A DNA stretch of 64,000 nt from Turnera subulata. Its lineage: Eukaryota; Streptophyta; Magnoliopsida; Malpighiales; Passifloraceae. The stretch lies in NCBI GenBank assembly GCA_028386065.3, contig JAKUCV010001309.1, forward strand, positions 141,502 through 205,501, written 5' to 3'. The position numbers and the translations under genes were made by a program. The notes below the pieces were generated by a model. That model saw only the letters and a list, made by a program, of their open reading frames with translations. It was not told where the DNA came from and ran no database searches. This document shows positions 11,158-21,149 of the stretch, in pieces (the stretch's first letter is position 1; each line of letters opens with the position of its first letter).

Positions 11158-11430
11158 AGGTGAGATGATCCTTTATTAATGACTTTTGGGACCAGGAAAA
11201 TCCCAAAAAAACCCCGGGATGAGATGATTCCCGATAGCTCTTGGGACCAGGAAAATCCCAAGAGATGAGATGAGTCAATCACAAACCTCGGGATGAGATG
11301 ATTCTCGACGTGGAGCAAGTGATGCTCCAACCATTGGTCCACAATACTCACATTCATTATCCAAATTTTGTTGTTCCTTCCTTGCGTTACTTCGTCTTTA
11401 AGTTTTAAAGACTCACCAATGAGGGGCATC

Positions 11431-13001
11431 TGTGAACACCCAAATATGACCCATGAAAATTATATTGAGATTAGACTCCAGACATGTTTGAATCATAAGA
11501 TTGATGAGTTAGTCTTGGGTTGAAGCATGGATGGGGTTTAATTTTAGTAGAATTTATACGTTATAGTAATTAAGACTTTTATATGCCTAGGATTAATGAG
11601 ATGATTTAATCATAGGATATGTTAAGAGCTAAATTGCTAAAATTTATTTTATCTCATTAAATTTGGGCTTGTTTATTTATTAAACCCAATTATGTTTATT
11701 CTTAGGTTGAAGATAAATGTAAGGTTCTAATTTAATAATGTATGGACTTTTTTTCAGAGTTGCATAGCCCATTAACACCTTGCTTGCAGACAAATTTAGC
11801 TATGATTTTGGTGGAAAATCAGAGTTAAATCATTCCTTAATAGCAAGAATGTTTTTGGTACGATTTTGGCTTAAAATGAGGAATCAATATGTAATTAGTC
11901 AATTAGGAGATGATTGAGAGGAGTAGTAATCAAGAAAGCAGAGGATTCTGGGCAATCTAGGGGTTAATTATGCGGTAGAATCAATCAAGGAGGAATTAGG
12001 CGAGAATCGGGACCGAAAAAGAAAAGAACAAGTGAGACGCATAGGCACGGGCGGTCATCTCGGGATGACTGCCGGGCCTGGGCGGTCTTCCACCCATGGC
12101 AGTCATGCACCCCCAAAAACGCGTTTTTTCCCCGATTTTCGCCCGTAATCTGATTCTACTCGGTTTTGGCCCAGATTTTTGGCCATTACCTTGGTCATTA
12201 AGTTGGTCCATGCCCCTAGACTACCCAGAACACTATAAATAGGACCCTCCTCTCACATTTCAAAGGACACACATTCTATTACACAAACACTCTTCATGAA
12301 GCTTTGAAGCTTAGAGAAACTCTATCTCTCCAAGCTTAAGAAATAGTTCCATAGGCAAAACTCTGGTAGAATTTCGTGGGTAGCATCATCCATTGAAGGC
12401 AGCAAAGGAGAAAAATCAAGAAGTACTCCAAGATTGAGTTAAGGAGTGGGAGGAAATTGTGTGGGAGGCATAACCCAAACCAAAGAGCTAGAGGAGGGCT
12501 ACAAGAGGTAATCCTAATCCCTTTTTGCCTGACCAATTATTGTTGAGATATTGATGTTGATGATGATGTGATTGTTATGATTCCATGTCAAGAACTACGT
12601 GGGCTTTGAACCCGGTCGCCGGGGTACGTAGGTGGTTTCTAGTGGTGGAAACTCAAGCCCAATCTTCTTCTTCTCCCCTATCTTTTTAATATTCAGTTAT
12701 TACGTGTTTTGGTGCCCACACTTGCACACTTGCACAAGGCATACAAAATTCTTTAATTGCACAAAGTTTCGCCCCAACATGGATGGGTGCCTAACACCTT
12801 CCCATCCATGACGAGTCCCCGGGTCCAGCATCTTTGGTTCGTTATCCGGTTGCCTAAATGGAGTCACATGAAGGGTTTTTCCCAAGTTTTAGTCCCTTAA
12901 TTAAATTTAGGTGGTGACTCCAAAGATGTTGGATGACGGTTATGTTGAAGGTGTAAAGGAAAGTTGAATAGGCCCAAGTGTTTTTGGGTCGGGTATTCAC
13001 A
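11431..13001 (+). repeat. 3' LTR of Tat element B
   Basis: It begins TGTGAACACCC and ends GGGTATTCACA, which are near-perfect inverted ends as expected for an LTR. It follows the purine tract GAGGGGCATC. GGCGGTCAT motifs lie at 12045-12095 and a TATA box at 12234. Length is 1571 bp. The sequence after 13001 (GCTGGCAGCTTCGG) does not look like a primer binding site. Confidence 0.75.
12234..12241 (+). promoter_or_regulatory. TATA box of Tat LTR, second copy
   Basis: TATAAATA in the context GAACACTATAAATAGG matches the box at 5948. Confidence 0.6.
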
Positions 13002-15480
13002 GCTGGCAGCTTCGGACCCGACAGTCCAAGAAATTCTTGACTCCACACCTATCAAGGTTATCCGAGTAAAAGGGCGATGAAGGAGTAAATAGATATGATA
13101 AAAGGGAACAAGGGCAAAAAGACATTCCTCCCAAATCTAAGCCGAACCATAGAAGTGCTTGGAAGTAACCCGAAAAAAGTTGCACATCTCTAGGTAGGCA
13201 TTCGCGAAACCCGTCGAGGCCCAGTCAATTCGCGGTCTGTCTAGGTGAACAAGCGACGCCAATAAATCACATCGAACCCGATCACTACCAGAAGCAAAGA
13301 GGGTTCTACTCATGCTCACCAATATCAAGCCTCGGGCTCTCTGCTCAACGGTCCCAGAATACTGAGGATCCAACATGGCATTCTACAGGAGTAAGGCCTA
13401 GCTGCTGATCGAAAACAACTGGGTCTTCCTGGAATAATAGCCCAGTAATATGAGTGAAATCTGAAGGAGTCATGGTTATCTCACCACAAAAAAAATGGAA
13501 AGCATTGGTGGTATCCCACCACCTCTCGCCTATAGCCGATACAGTCTGTAGATCAACTCTATCCCCTCGAAAAGTGCGAAAGAAATCTCACAACCAGACC
13601 TTCTCAATGATTTCTAGAACAGGCCTATTTCTCCTCACATGCTCCTGGATGAGGTGGCGGGCATTAGCCCCGGCATGATTTTGCTCCCATCCTTCGGATC
13701 CTGTAAAGATATACCAAAAGAGGTTAATACTCGCGCCAATCTGGGTTTACCAAGACCAAACCAAGGCAACACACCAAGACATGCATCATGGGGATGGGAT
13801 TACACACTTACATCATGCATTCCCATATCATAGCATAGTTTCGTTTACAGGTCAAAACACAAGAAAATCACAAAAGTCCTCCCCGACGAAGTTTAAAATT
13901 GGACAAAATTAGGACAAGCCCATCAATACCCAGTTATTCAACGTCCATTATATGCATTCACTATATCACGACAACATCTGAGACACCCAGAATCCCCAAA
14001 TTTCGCCAAGAACCCTAAACCCCCAATTTGGGCAAAACCTCAATTCGTGATTTCTTGTGTTCAATCCATAAAATAAAGGTAGGGGTAAGCATCATAGACA
14101 GTCTAGGGACATTCTTAAGCATTCAAACACACCATGCATTACATAAATTCGAATTCTAAAGGTATGAGGGCATGAACCCGAAAATCAATCAAAATCTAAA
14201 TCCAAAGAGTTTTTTGGTTTAGGATTCACTTACTTGAACCTTATGGAGTTGGGTGGAGATGTGCCTACTAGGAGATTTCAACAATAAACGTGGATTCTCC
14301 TATGGGTCGGATTTGGGACGATATCTCCTCATAGTTTCTTCACACAATTTGGAGGGATTTGATGATGATGATGCCATGGATGAGGACTCGGAGGAATGGA
14401 GAGATGATTTAGAGTGTTTCGAGAATAAGGGAGGGAGAAAAAAATTGAGAGGATTCGGTATTTAGAGTGTACGAATGAAGAGTGAGAAGAAAAGGGGCTT
14501 TTAAACCCGAAACAGGGCCGGCGGACATCACGAGAAGACCGCCAAACCCTAGCGGTCATCCCCACATGACTATCGGGCGCTGGCGGGCCTTCTCACATAA
14601 CCGCCACATTTCGATTTTTGCGAGCCCCGCGCCCCGGAACGGCCTTTCCTCTGAAATAAAACCCTGTATGCATATTTTTGAGTCCCAAATAATGTGACAC
14701 ATTGTTTGAATTAATCATTTTTCATTGTCTCGATTCTATGAAAATCTGGAATTAAGAGCACGGTCCCCATTTGCTTTGAAAAGCTTGTACTGAGGGCTCA
14801 CCTAAACCCCATCTCTAAAACCATGGTGGGATGCCGGGGGCATCACACCCCGCTTCTGATTTGTATGTCTCAAGGGGCACAATATTAGATCTAGTAAATT
14901 GGGGCACGAGATCCAGACAACCCGACCATGAGGAAACATTCTTCTTAAACCTGTGAGATTAGTTAATCAAGCCAAGAGCCAAGAACCCATTCCTTGAAAC
15001 TATGAAAGGACCCAGAACAAACCAACGACGAGACTAGAGAGAACCTGGAGTAAAACCGGACCTTGAGAGAATCAGGAGAGAACCCAAAGCCGGTCCCAAC
15101 ACCCGCAAATCGTGAGATGAGGGAAACCATGAGAGAAGCCACCTAGGAGAGGGCACCCAGGCAAGTAGACACCCAATTAGAAAAACTCGGAGTCCGGTAG
15201 AACCAGATGAGAGAAAAATCGGGAGGGAGTTCAGGCATGAGTGATCCAGATATAAGGAAACTAGTAAGCCAAGAAGCCAACCCTCACAAGTTTTGAGATG
15301 AGTCGACCTTGAGACATACAAACCAAAGCCGTGTACCCGATACACGCAAAATCGAGAGATGAGAGAGAACAAACCCCTGGGTGTGAGGATTCCCGAATTA
15401 AGACTTTAAGCAGACAATTGACGGGATGAGATTATTCCCAAACCACAAAGTAGAACCTCCCTAATGAGATATGTAGGGGC
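13002..15480 (+). mobile_element. Tat-type unit C, 3' interior fragment
   Basis: This holds a minus-strand plant-mobile-domain ORF remnant (13010-14377), GC-rich GACCGCC/GGCGGTCAT motifs (14515-14610), and a tract resembling the corresponding part of element A (compare TGTATGTCTCAAGGGGCAC near 14862 with TGTGTGTCTCAAGGGACAC near 4109). It ends near TATGTAGGGGCATT at about 15480, where a purine tract is expected. No LTR follows; the next sequence is an acyl-CoA oxidase 5' flank, so the right end is truncated. Confidence 0.55.
13010..14377 (-). pseudogene. Antisense plant mobile domain (PMD, aminotransferase-like) ORF remnant
   Basis: On the minus strand an ATG at 14377 opens MASSSSNPSKLCEETMRR, soon broken by a stop. 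Downstream fragments read ERWWDTTNAFHFFCGEITMT then PSDFTHITGL, and later QRARGLILVSMSRTLF, SGSDRVRCDLLASL and RPRIDWASTGFANAYLEM. This matches the pattern of the plant mobile domain, a protein of unknown biochemical role carried by Tat-type and MULE elements and by a few host MAIN-like genes. Several stops and frameshifts show decay. It is a different family from the antisense ORFs of A and B, although it occupies the same place in the element. Confidence 0.6.
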
Positions 15481-15519
15481 ATTTGATGCCCAATACATAG
15501 AAACTTTAAACTTTTGCCC

Positions 15520-16880
15520 TTATCTTATCAACTACAATCATTTCTTTATTACACATAGCAATAACTATCATTGCAGTTTCTAAGTTGAAAAGAGTCTATT
15601 TTGAGTGTAAACTATCCATTCATTACTGCCAATCTGAGCCTAATTAATTATAATCCTACATAATTATTATATTGTTGTCACGGGAATCCTGCATGTGCTC
15701 GAGCACAGGCACAAGGGTCATTTCTTATATAATTATATATGTTATCTCCAGAAATGAGTATCCACTTGCACTGCAGGAGTGAGCTTAAAAAAGAGTGAAC
15801 TCTTACATGCATAAACCAAGCAAACACACACAATTATGGGTTCACTACTTAATTCTATCCTTTACTGACAGCTGAAATGGTTTTGGCAGTAATCAATAAT
15901 GAAGATGCAGTTTTGGATGAAGAAAGAAATGAATATAATCCCATAGTTAAATAATCCAATAAGAGAAAAATTTTATAAAAAGATTATCATGTATTGAAAT
16001 TCTCAAACGCCACGAATATATGCTAGGTACCATGTGTACCAAACTTCGATATTAAAAATAATCTACATCTAGCATCCAAGCAAGCCATTGTTCACAAAAA
16101 TGGAAACGACAGTCTTCGTAGGAATCAGAGTGTTAGAACTGGGACTCGTCTAAAAACCGGGGAGACAATATACAAGGCCCAAGTGAGAACCATACGCCTG
16201 ACTAGGAATAAGGTGAAGGTCAACACTCCTTGTTTATCTGCCCAAAAGCGTAAGATAGGTTTGGCCGCTAATGTAAAGAGTCCACAATCCTTTTCATAAA
16301 ATGTTGATGAAATATTGACATGTAACTTTTGTTCTGACATTACAAATCAAACGGAAAAAAAATTACTTTGTACTTAAACCCCTGAAGTCAACAAGGGTTG
16401 ACTTTATTAGTCGGGATTTAATCAGTATTCTCATATTAAGTTGTGAGATGGAACCAAATGGTTCATCTTGGTTGAGGTTGGCTTTAGACTGACTAGTCTC
16501 TCATCAAACAAAATTTTATACAAATGAAGTCAAAACAAAAAAAAAATACCAACTAGAACCACCCTAGAAGCATTATTAACTACTCGGACTGCTTTCACCC
16601 AAAAAAATGAAATTCACCAACAAAAATATTTACTTTGGCTGTCCATATATATATAGAAATTTTACCATTAATTGTACCTTTTGTTGCAATTATTTTGTAG
16701 TATGCCACACACGCGATGATCTTTGCACAGCTTCACACTAACGGAAGGAATTATGGGGTCCATGGATTTCTAGTCCAGATTAGAGATGGTAATGGCAAGA
16801 CATGCCCTGACGTTCGCATGCAGATTGCGGTCTTAAAAATGGCTTGAATGCCATTGACAGTGGTCAAATACACAACTGAG
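15520..16880 (+). pseudogene. ACX3-like pseudogene 1 (5' flank, exons 3-4, 3' flank)
   Basis: Sequence at 15535-15835 matches the 5' flank of the intact gene (compare 40680-40945), including CACGGGAATCCTG, GAGCACAGGCACAAG and a short AAAAAGAGTGAAC where the functional gene has a TATA box. Exons 1-2 are missing. Exon 3 is represented by about 16214-16280 (GTCAACACTCCTTG, TCTGCCCAAAAGCG). Intron 3 follows, and exon 4 lies at 16701-16872 with a one-base deletion at CGCATGCAGATTGCGG. At CAAATACACA (about 16865) the match jumps to the gene's 3' flank (compare 45146), so everything from late exon 4 to past the stop codon is deleted. It cannot encode an oxidase. Confidence 0.75.
16131..16213 (-). 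mobile_element. TRIM LTR fragment inside ACX pseudogene 1
   Basis: GAACTGGGACTCGTC, CGGGGAGACAATATAC and GGCCCAAGTGAGAACCATAC match part of the TRIM LTRs at 61147-62389. The fragment joins directly to the exon 3-like sequence. Confidence 0.65.
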
Positions 16881-16901
16881 TAGAATAATATTGACGCAGT
16901 G

Positions 16902-17343
16902 TGATGACCTAAGTCTTATATCGGAAGTGAGTGAGAGAGTTCTTAGGTATATATGTACTAAGGAGTTGGGTACCAAATAACCTCAAGTTTAAGCTTTTGG
17001 GCTATGTGGTTTCGGCCCAACTTTGGAAGTTATTCCCAGTCGACTACTTGGGGCGTTACAAACGGTAGCAGAACTGATCTCACTCCACTTTCGGGTGGGT
17101 TTGAGTTTCTCAGGGGTTGATACTGAGAATACGATCGGTACAGCCCAGTGATCGGGGTACCTATGATTTAGAATTGGGCTCCCCTCGTAAGGATATGAGG
17201 TCTAAAGGAGGGGAGAATGTGATGATCCAAGTCCTACATCGGAAGTGAGTGGGAGAGGTCTTGGGTATATATACACCAAGGAGTTGGCTACCAAATAATG
17301 TCAAACATAAGCTTTTGAGCCACGTGGTTTCGGCCCAGCTTTG
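16902..17343 (+). mobile_element. TRIM-like miniature LTR element
   Basis: LTR 1 (16902-17060) starts TGATGACCTAAGTC and ends GGGGCGTTACA. It is followed by AACGGTAGCAGAACTG, a primer-site-like sequence related to the initiator-tRNA site. The interior (17061-17219) is tiny and ends in the purine tract AAAGGAGGGGAGAA. LTR 2 starts at 17220 (TGATGATCCAAGTCC) and breaks off at about 17343 into another copy of the ACX 5' flank. No coding capacity. Confidence 0.75.
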
Positions 17344-17455
17344 GAATTTCTTTATTACACATAGCATTAACTCTATATCATTACAATTTTTAAGTTGAAA
17401 ACATGAGTCCTATCCATTCATTAGTGCCAATCTGAGCCTAATTAATTATAATCGG
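17343..17455 (+). repeat. Another copy of the ACX 5' flank, truncated
   Basis: TTTCTTTATTACACATAGCA, ATCCATTCATTAGTGCC and AATCTGAGCCTAATTAATTA match 15540-15655. The homology breaks at 17456 into an inverted-repeat element and appears to resume around the chromovirus (GACGGAGCACA before 18342, GCACAGGCACATGG after 27324). Confidence 0.7.
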
Positions 17456-17705
17456 GTAAATGGCATATATAGGGTCCGTACTATTTCAAAAGTATCTATT
17501 GGGGGTCTGTACTATTTTTTATCCCTTTTACGGGTCTATACTCTTATTTTACATCCCTTTTATGGGTCTCGGGCAGTCCACGTCATCAGCAGGGCTGCCC
17601 GAGGCCCCTAAAAGAGAACCAAAAATAAGAGTACAAACCCGTAAAAAGGACAAAAAATAGTACAGACCCCCAAACGATACTTTTGAAATAGTACGGACCA
17701 TATAA
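17456..17705. repeat. Foldback (inverted-repeat) element
   Basis: The two halves are near inverted copies: GGGTCCGTACTATTTCAAAA on the left and TTTTGAAATAGTACGGACC on the right, meeting near CCACGTCATCAGCAGGGCTG. A related left arm and centre recur at 18152-18333, truncated. No target duplication is clear. Confidence 0.75.
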
Positions 17706-17719
17706 CTTCTATTTTATTT

Positions 17720-18120
17720 TTCTCGGTCGTATCCATTCATTAGTGCCAATCTGATGAGTTATTAGTTTTGGACAAGAAGTTATAGGGTCCTATCCATTCA
17801 TTAGTGCCAATCTAATGTACATTAGTTTTCTGTTTTTTTTTTTTCAAATTTTGAGATAAGAGTGGAGACTGATACTATCCTTATACCATGTTAAAATAAG
17901 AACAAGGAAAAAAATTTGAACAAAAATGAGTTCTGGACGAGAAGTTATGGCCATTTTCGAATTTTCGGCCCGAGTTTTATGCGAATTTTTTTAATTTCGA
18001 GCTAGGTGTGGAGACTGATACTATCCATTAGACCATATTAAAATAAGAATGAGGAAAAAAAATTGAACCAAAACAAGTTCCGAACAAGAAGTTATGGCCA
18101 TTTTCAACTTTACGGTAGTT
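17720..18120. repeat. Degenerate tandem repeats
   Basis: ATCCATTCATTAGTGCCAAT occurs twice within 100 bp. A unit of about 130 bp with GTGGAGACTGATACTATCC, AAGAAGTTATGGCCATTTTC and a run of As occurs twice (about 17865-17975 and 18005-18115). Non-coding. Confidence 0.7.
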
Positions 18121-18151
18121 TCCCTAGGGGTTGTACACAAGTCTTTTTCCG

Positions 18152-18333
18152 AGTAAATCACATATATAGGGTCCGTACTATTTCAAAAGTATCGTTTAGG
18201 GGTCTGCACTATTTCTTGTGCCTTTTACGGGTCTGTACTCTTATTTTTTGTTCTTTTTAGGGGTCTCAGGCAGCCCTGCTGATGACGTGGACTGCCCGAG
18301 ATCCCTAAAAGGGACGAAAAATAAGAGTATAGA
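18152..18333. repeat. Truncated second copy of the foldback element
   Basis: AGGGTCCGTACTATTTCAAA through CCTGCTGATGACGTGGACTG to AATAAGAGTATAGAC parallels 17470-17640. It ends at GACGGAGCACA next to the chromovirus target site. Confidence 0.7.
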
Positions 18334-18337
18334 CGGA

Positions 18338-18342
18338 GCACA
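18338..18342. repeat. Target site duplication GCACA, left
   Basis: It is identical to 27325-27329 and matches the GAGCACAGGCACA of the ACX 5' flank. Confidence 0.9.
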
Positions 18343-18736
18343 TGTAACAGCCCAGGTAAAAATTTCATTTTTACCGGGACTGTTTAAGTTAATCTACAGT
18401 AATTTACCATTGATTTTAATCTTGGGTAATTAAATTATGGTAAATCGAGCATTGGATTCTGAAACCGAGCCTTGTCCCACGTTCGGGATTTTTCTGCGGA
18501 TTTTACGGACCAAGTTGGAATTTTTCCGGGTCCGGGAATCTTAGGAAAAGCCGAGTTTATCCTCGAATTATCGGGCCAGAAATAAAGATAAGTGGGTAAG
18601 ATGGATATTTTCTGGTCCAGGTGGGTCACACTTCACATGCAGCATAGTAACTGCATAATTGAAGTTCAATTATTCAGCTGCCAATCCCTATTCAACCTGT
18701 GAACTACCTATTACACTTGTGACTTATTTTGCTTCC

Positions 18737-18743
18737 TATAAAA
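18737..18743 (+). promoter_or_regulatory. TATA box of chromovirus LTR
   Basis: TATAAAA in TTCCTATAAAACTATT, followed by a C/T-rich start region. The same sequence occurs in the right LTR near 25055. Confidence 0.55.
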
Positions 18744-20224
18744 CTATTATTCTTCCACTGCATCACCACCATCACCTGCTTCTTCCTTTCTCTCCTGCAA
18801 AAATCATTTTCTTCAAAAATAGCCCACTGCAATTTTGAAACCTGTTATAGAAAAAAAAAGAGAGAAACAGCCCATACACGCCACGTCACCCATCTTCTTC
18901 TCCTTCTTTCTTTTTCCGGCCAAACACAACCACACCCGAGCCACCCCGCCGCCGCTCGAAGCCACCACCCAACATCTCCCTCTCTTCCTTCCTTCCTTCC
19001 GCCGTGAGCAGCGCCGGTGGATCCGTCTTCCCGTCGCCTTGCTTCGTCTTCTCCCTCGCGACCCGACGACGAGAGGACCGCGCTGACGCGCCGCCTTCCT
19101 CTTCTGTGCCGCCACCTGCAGCCGCCACGACGCCACCTCATCGCGCTCCCCTCTCCGCCGTCGCCCTGCGCCCGTGTCATTGCAGCTTCGCCCCGACCGA
19201 CGCGCCGCCACCTGAGAAGACAAGGTGAGCAGACCCGTTTTGTAGAGGCTCGACCCGGATACGAGATGTGGGTCGCGGGTTGACCCGTGTGGATGTCGGG
19301 TTGGGCTGGATGGGTTGGTGTGATGTTCGACTTGAGCTGAGTTTTGTTGGGCTTGGCTGTTGGACTGTGAGGCTTGCTGCATGGGCTTTCTGGGCACTAC
19401 GCAGTGGGCTAAACAGTACCATTCAGGCCAGTCCGATTTAATTAAAAAAAAATTAAATCTGAAAAATAATAATGGAGAGGAAAATTAATTTTGGAAAAAA
19501 AATATATAAGGCATATAACATATGGAAATAAAATAATAATTTGTAGAAATAATATTTTGGAAAGTACATACTTATGGAATAATTTTGGAAAGGGTATTAT
19601 CAAGGCAATAAAATACCGGAATAATATCCGGGTATAGGTATAAGTATAGTGTGGAATTTTGGGCTCTTGAAGTAAATGGTAAATGATGATGATAATGGAA
19701 AATTAATCTGGGGGAAAAAACCGAGCCGAGTTAGTGTCTATTTTCCGGTATACAGTATTAGAATGGCATTTGCATACCATCTTATGTGTGCATATTATTT
19801 GATTGATATAGGAGTTGATAACGAGCAATTTGCTGAGGAACCGGACTTGGAATTTGCTGGACAATTCCATAATTGATTATCGGCTAAGGTGAGGATGGAT
19901 AACCCTTGTTATGTTGCCTGTAATACTTTGTGTGCTTTGTTGTTCGATTGAACTGCTGAATTGTTGATTGTTGGCTGATTGACTGTTGTGGATATTATTG
20001 TTGCTTTTGGACTGTGATATTGATTCTGTGGATAATATGCTGAGATTGATGTTGAACTATTGACTGTGGAAATTGAGAAAAAGAAATTGGAATATGAAAT
20101 TGGATTTGGAATTGATTTGAGATGTTGTTATCATTGTCATGTGGAAAGTAGTGGTACGACCCGATGGTTGGTAATTAATTTTGGGATGCTATGGTCGGTT
20201 ACTCGGTGGGTTGGCTTGTTGCCT

Positions 20225-20470
20225 GAGGTTGGGGTATACCAAATACCCAGTGGCTCGGATATGCCGAATATCCGCAGTGGCTCGGATATGCTGAATATCC
20301 GTTTGGCTTTTTGCCTGTGGTTAGGGTATACCAAATACCCAGTGGCTCGGATATGCCGAATATCCGCAGTGGCTCAGATATGCCGAATATCTGGTTGGCA
20401 TGTTATTGCCTGAGGTCGGGGTATACCGAATACCCAGTGGTTTGGATATACCAAATATCCGGGTTTTGAG
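20225..20470. repeat. Tandem repeats in the left LTR
   Basis: Units alternate ATACCAAATACCCAGTGG and CTCGGATATGCCGAATATCC. The right LTR counterpart (26550-26715) has fewer copies, a typical slippage difference. Confidence 0.8.
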
Positions 20471-21070
20471 ATGTGGTTTGGTTCTTGACCTAGCATTCGG
20501 AATTAATTAATAACCAGGTACGACCCTAGCTTGTCCAGTGACGGGGGCCCGGAAGATAAAACTGGTAATAATAATTAAGCATTCTTTTGGCCTTGGCTCA
20601 GTTGTTGAGACATGTTGTTGCTTGTCTGTGATTGCCTTTAAGTATTACAGTTGCTTGCATATCACTGTTTATCCTTCGTCGGTGAGCACTTCGGACTCAC
20701 CCCTCGCCTGCGGGGTTTCATCCCGTAGGTTAAGTTGTTTCGTAGTTCAGGTACGTTGTTCGATGGCTGCTGCTTTCTTCTCCACCTGATTCCGGATCCA
20801 TACCTCCGTTGCATGTGCATAAGTCTTCCGCTGCTGTGTGATATATGTTGCTGTGTTGCTGATTTCCTAAGATAAATATTACTGATACTATCTGCTGTTG
20901 ATATTGGGCACTGTGTTTGGATTGAATAATGGTCCCCGAGTGTGGGGGACAGTTGTATTTGATGGTTTGCTGTTGTATAATATTTGCACGTTGTACTGTC
21001 TGTTCTATCAATATGAATAGTTTCGGCACGTGTTTACTGTTCTACGGTAAACACGGGTCGGGGCGCTTCA

Positions 21071-21090
21071 GTTTGGTAGCGGAGCGGGCA
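21071..21090 (+). promoter_or_regulatory. Primer binding site of the chromovirus
   Basis: GTTTGGTAGCGGAGCGGGCA starts right after the LTR end. TGGTAGCGGAGC resembles the usual plant initiator-tRNA site TGGTATCAGAGC with three differences. Confidence 0.55.
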
Positions 21091-21149
21091 GTAGGTCCTT
21101 GGGTGTTGCTGTGATCATTTGTGCATAGTCCGTCATGAGTTAGTATAAT

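Larger units (their letters stand above)
6688..11430 (+). mobile_element. Interior of Tat element B, lacking RT, RNase H and integrase
   Basis: Between the two LTRs lie a protease-region remnant (6688-7998), a non-coding gap with an AATAAA near 8080 and A-rich runs near 8320-8360 (7999-8500), an antisense ORF (8507-9817, minus), GC-rich GGCGGTCAT repeats (9975-10065), a 38-bp minisatellite (10625-11157), and the purine tract GAGGGGCATC just before the second LTR. No reverse transcriptase, RNase H or integrase motif was found, and no gag or primer site after the left LTR, so large deletions have occurred at both sites. Confidence 0.7.
18343..21070 (+). repeat. 5' LTR of the chromovirus
   Basis: It is 2728 bp, unusually long. 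It holds a TATA box at 18737 (CCTATAAAACT), a GC-rich block (about 18890-19220) ending in a splice-donor-like AAGGTGAGC, an AT-rich block (19440-19870), and short tandem repeats (20225-20470, unit near CAGTGGCTCGGATATGCCG). It is about 64 bp longer than the right LTR, mainly through extra repeat units. Confidence 0.9.

Noticed and set aside
18813..19397. 194-codon minus-strand frame in the chromovirus LTR (and 25131-25889)
   Set aside because: GC-rich DNA keeps several frames open at once on both strands; no domain, and it lies in an LTR leader region.
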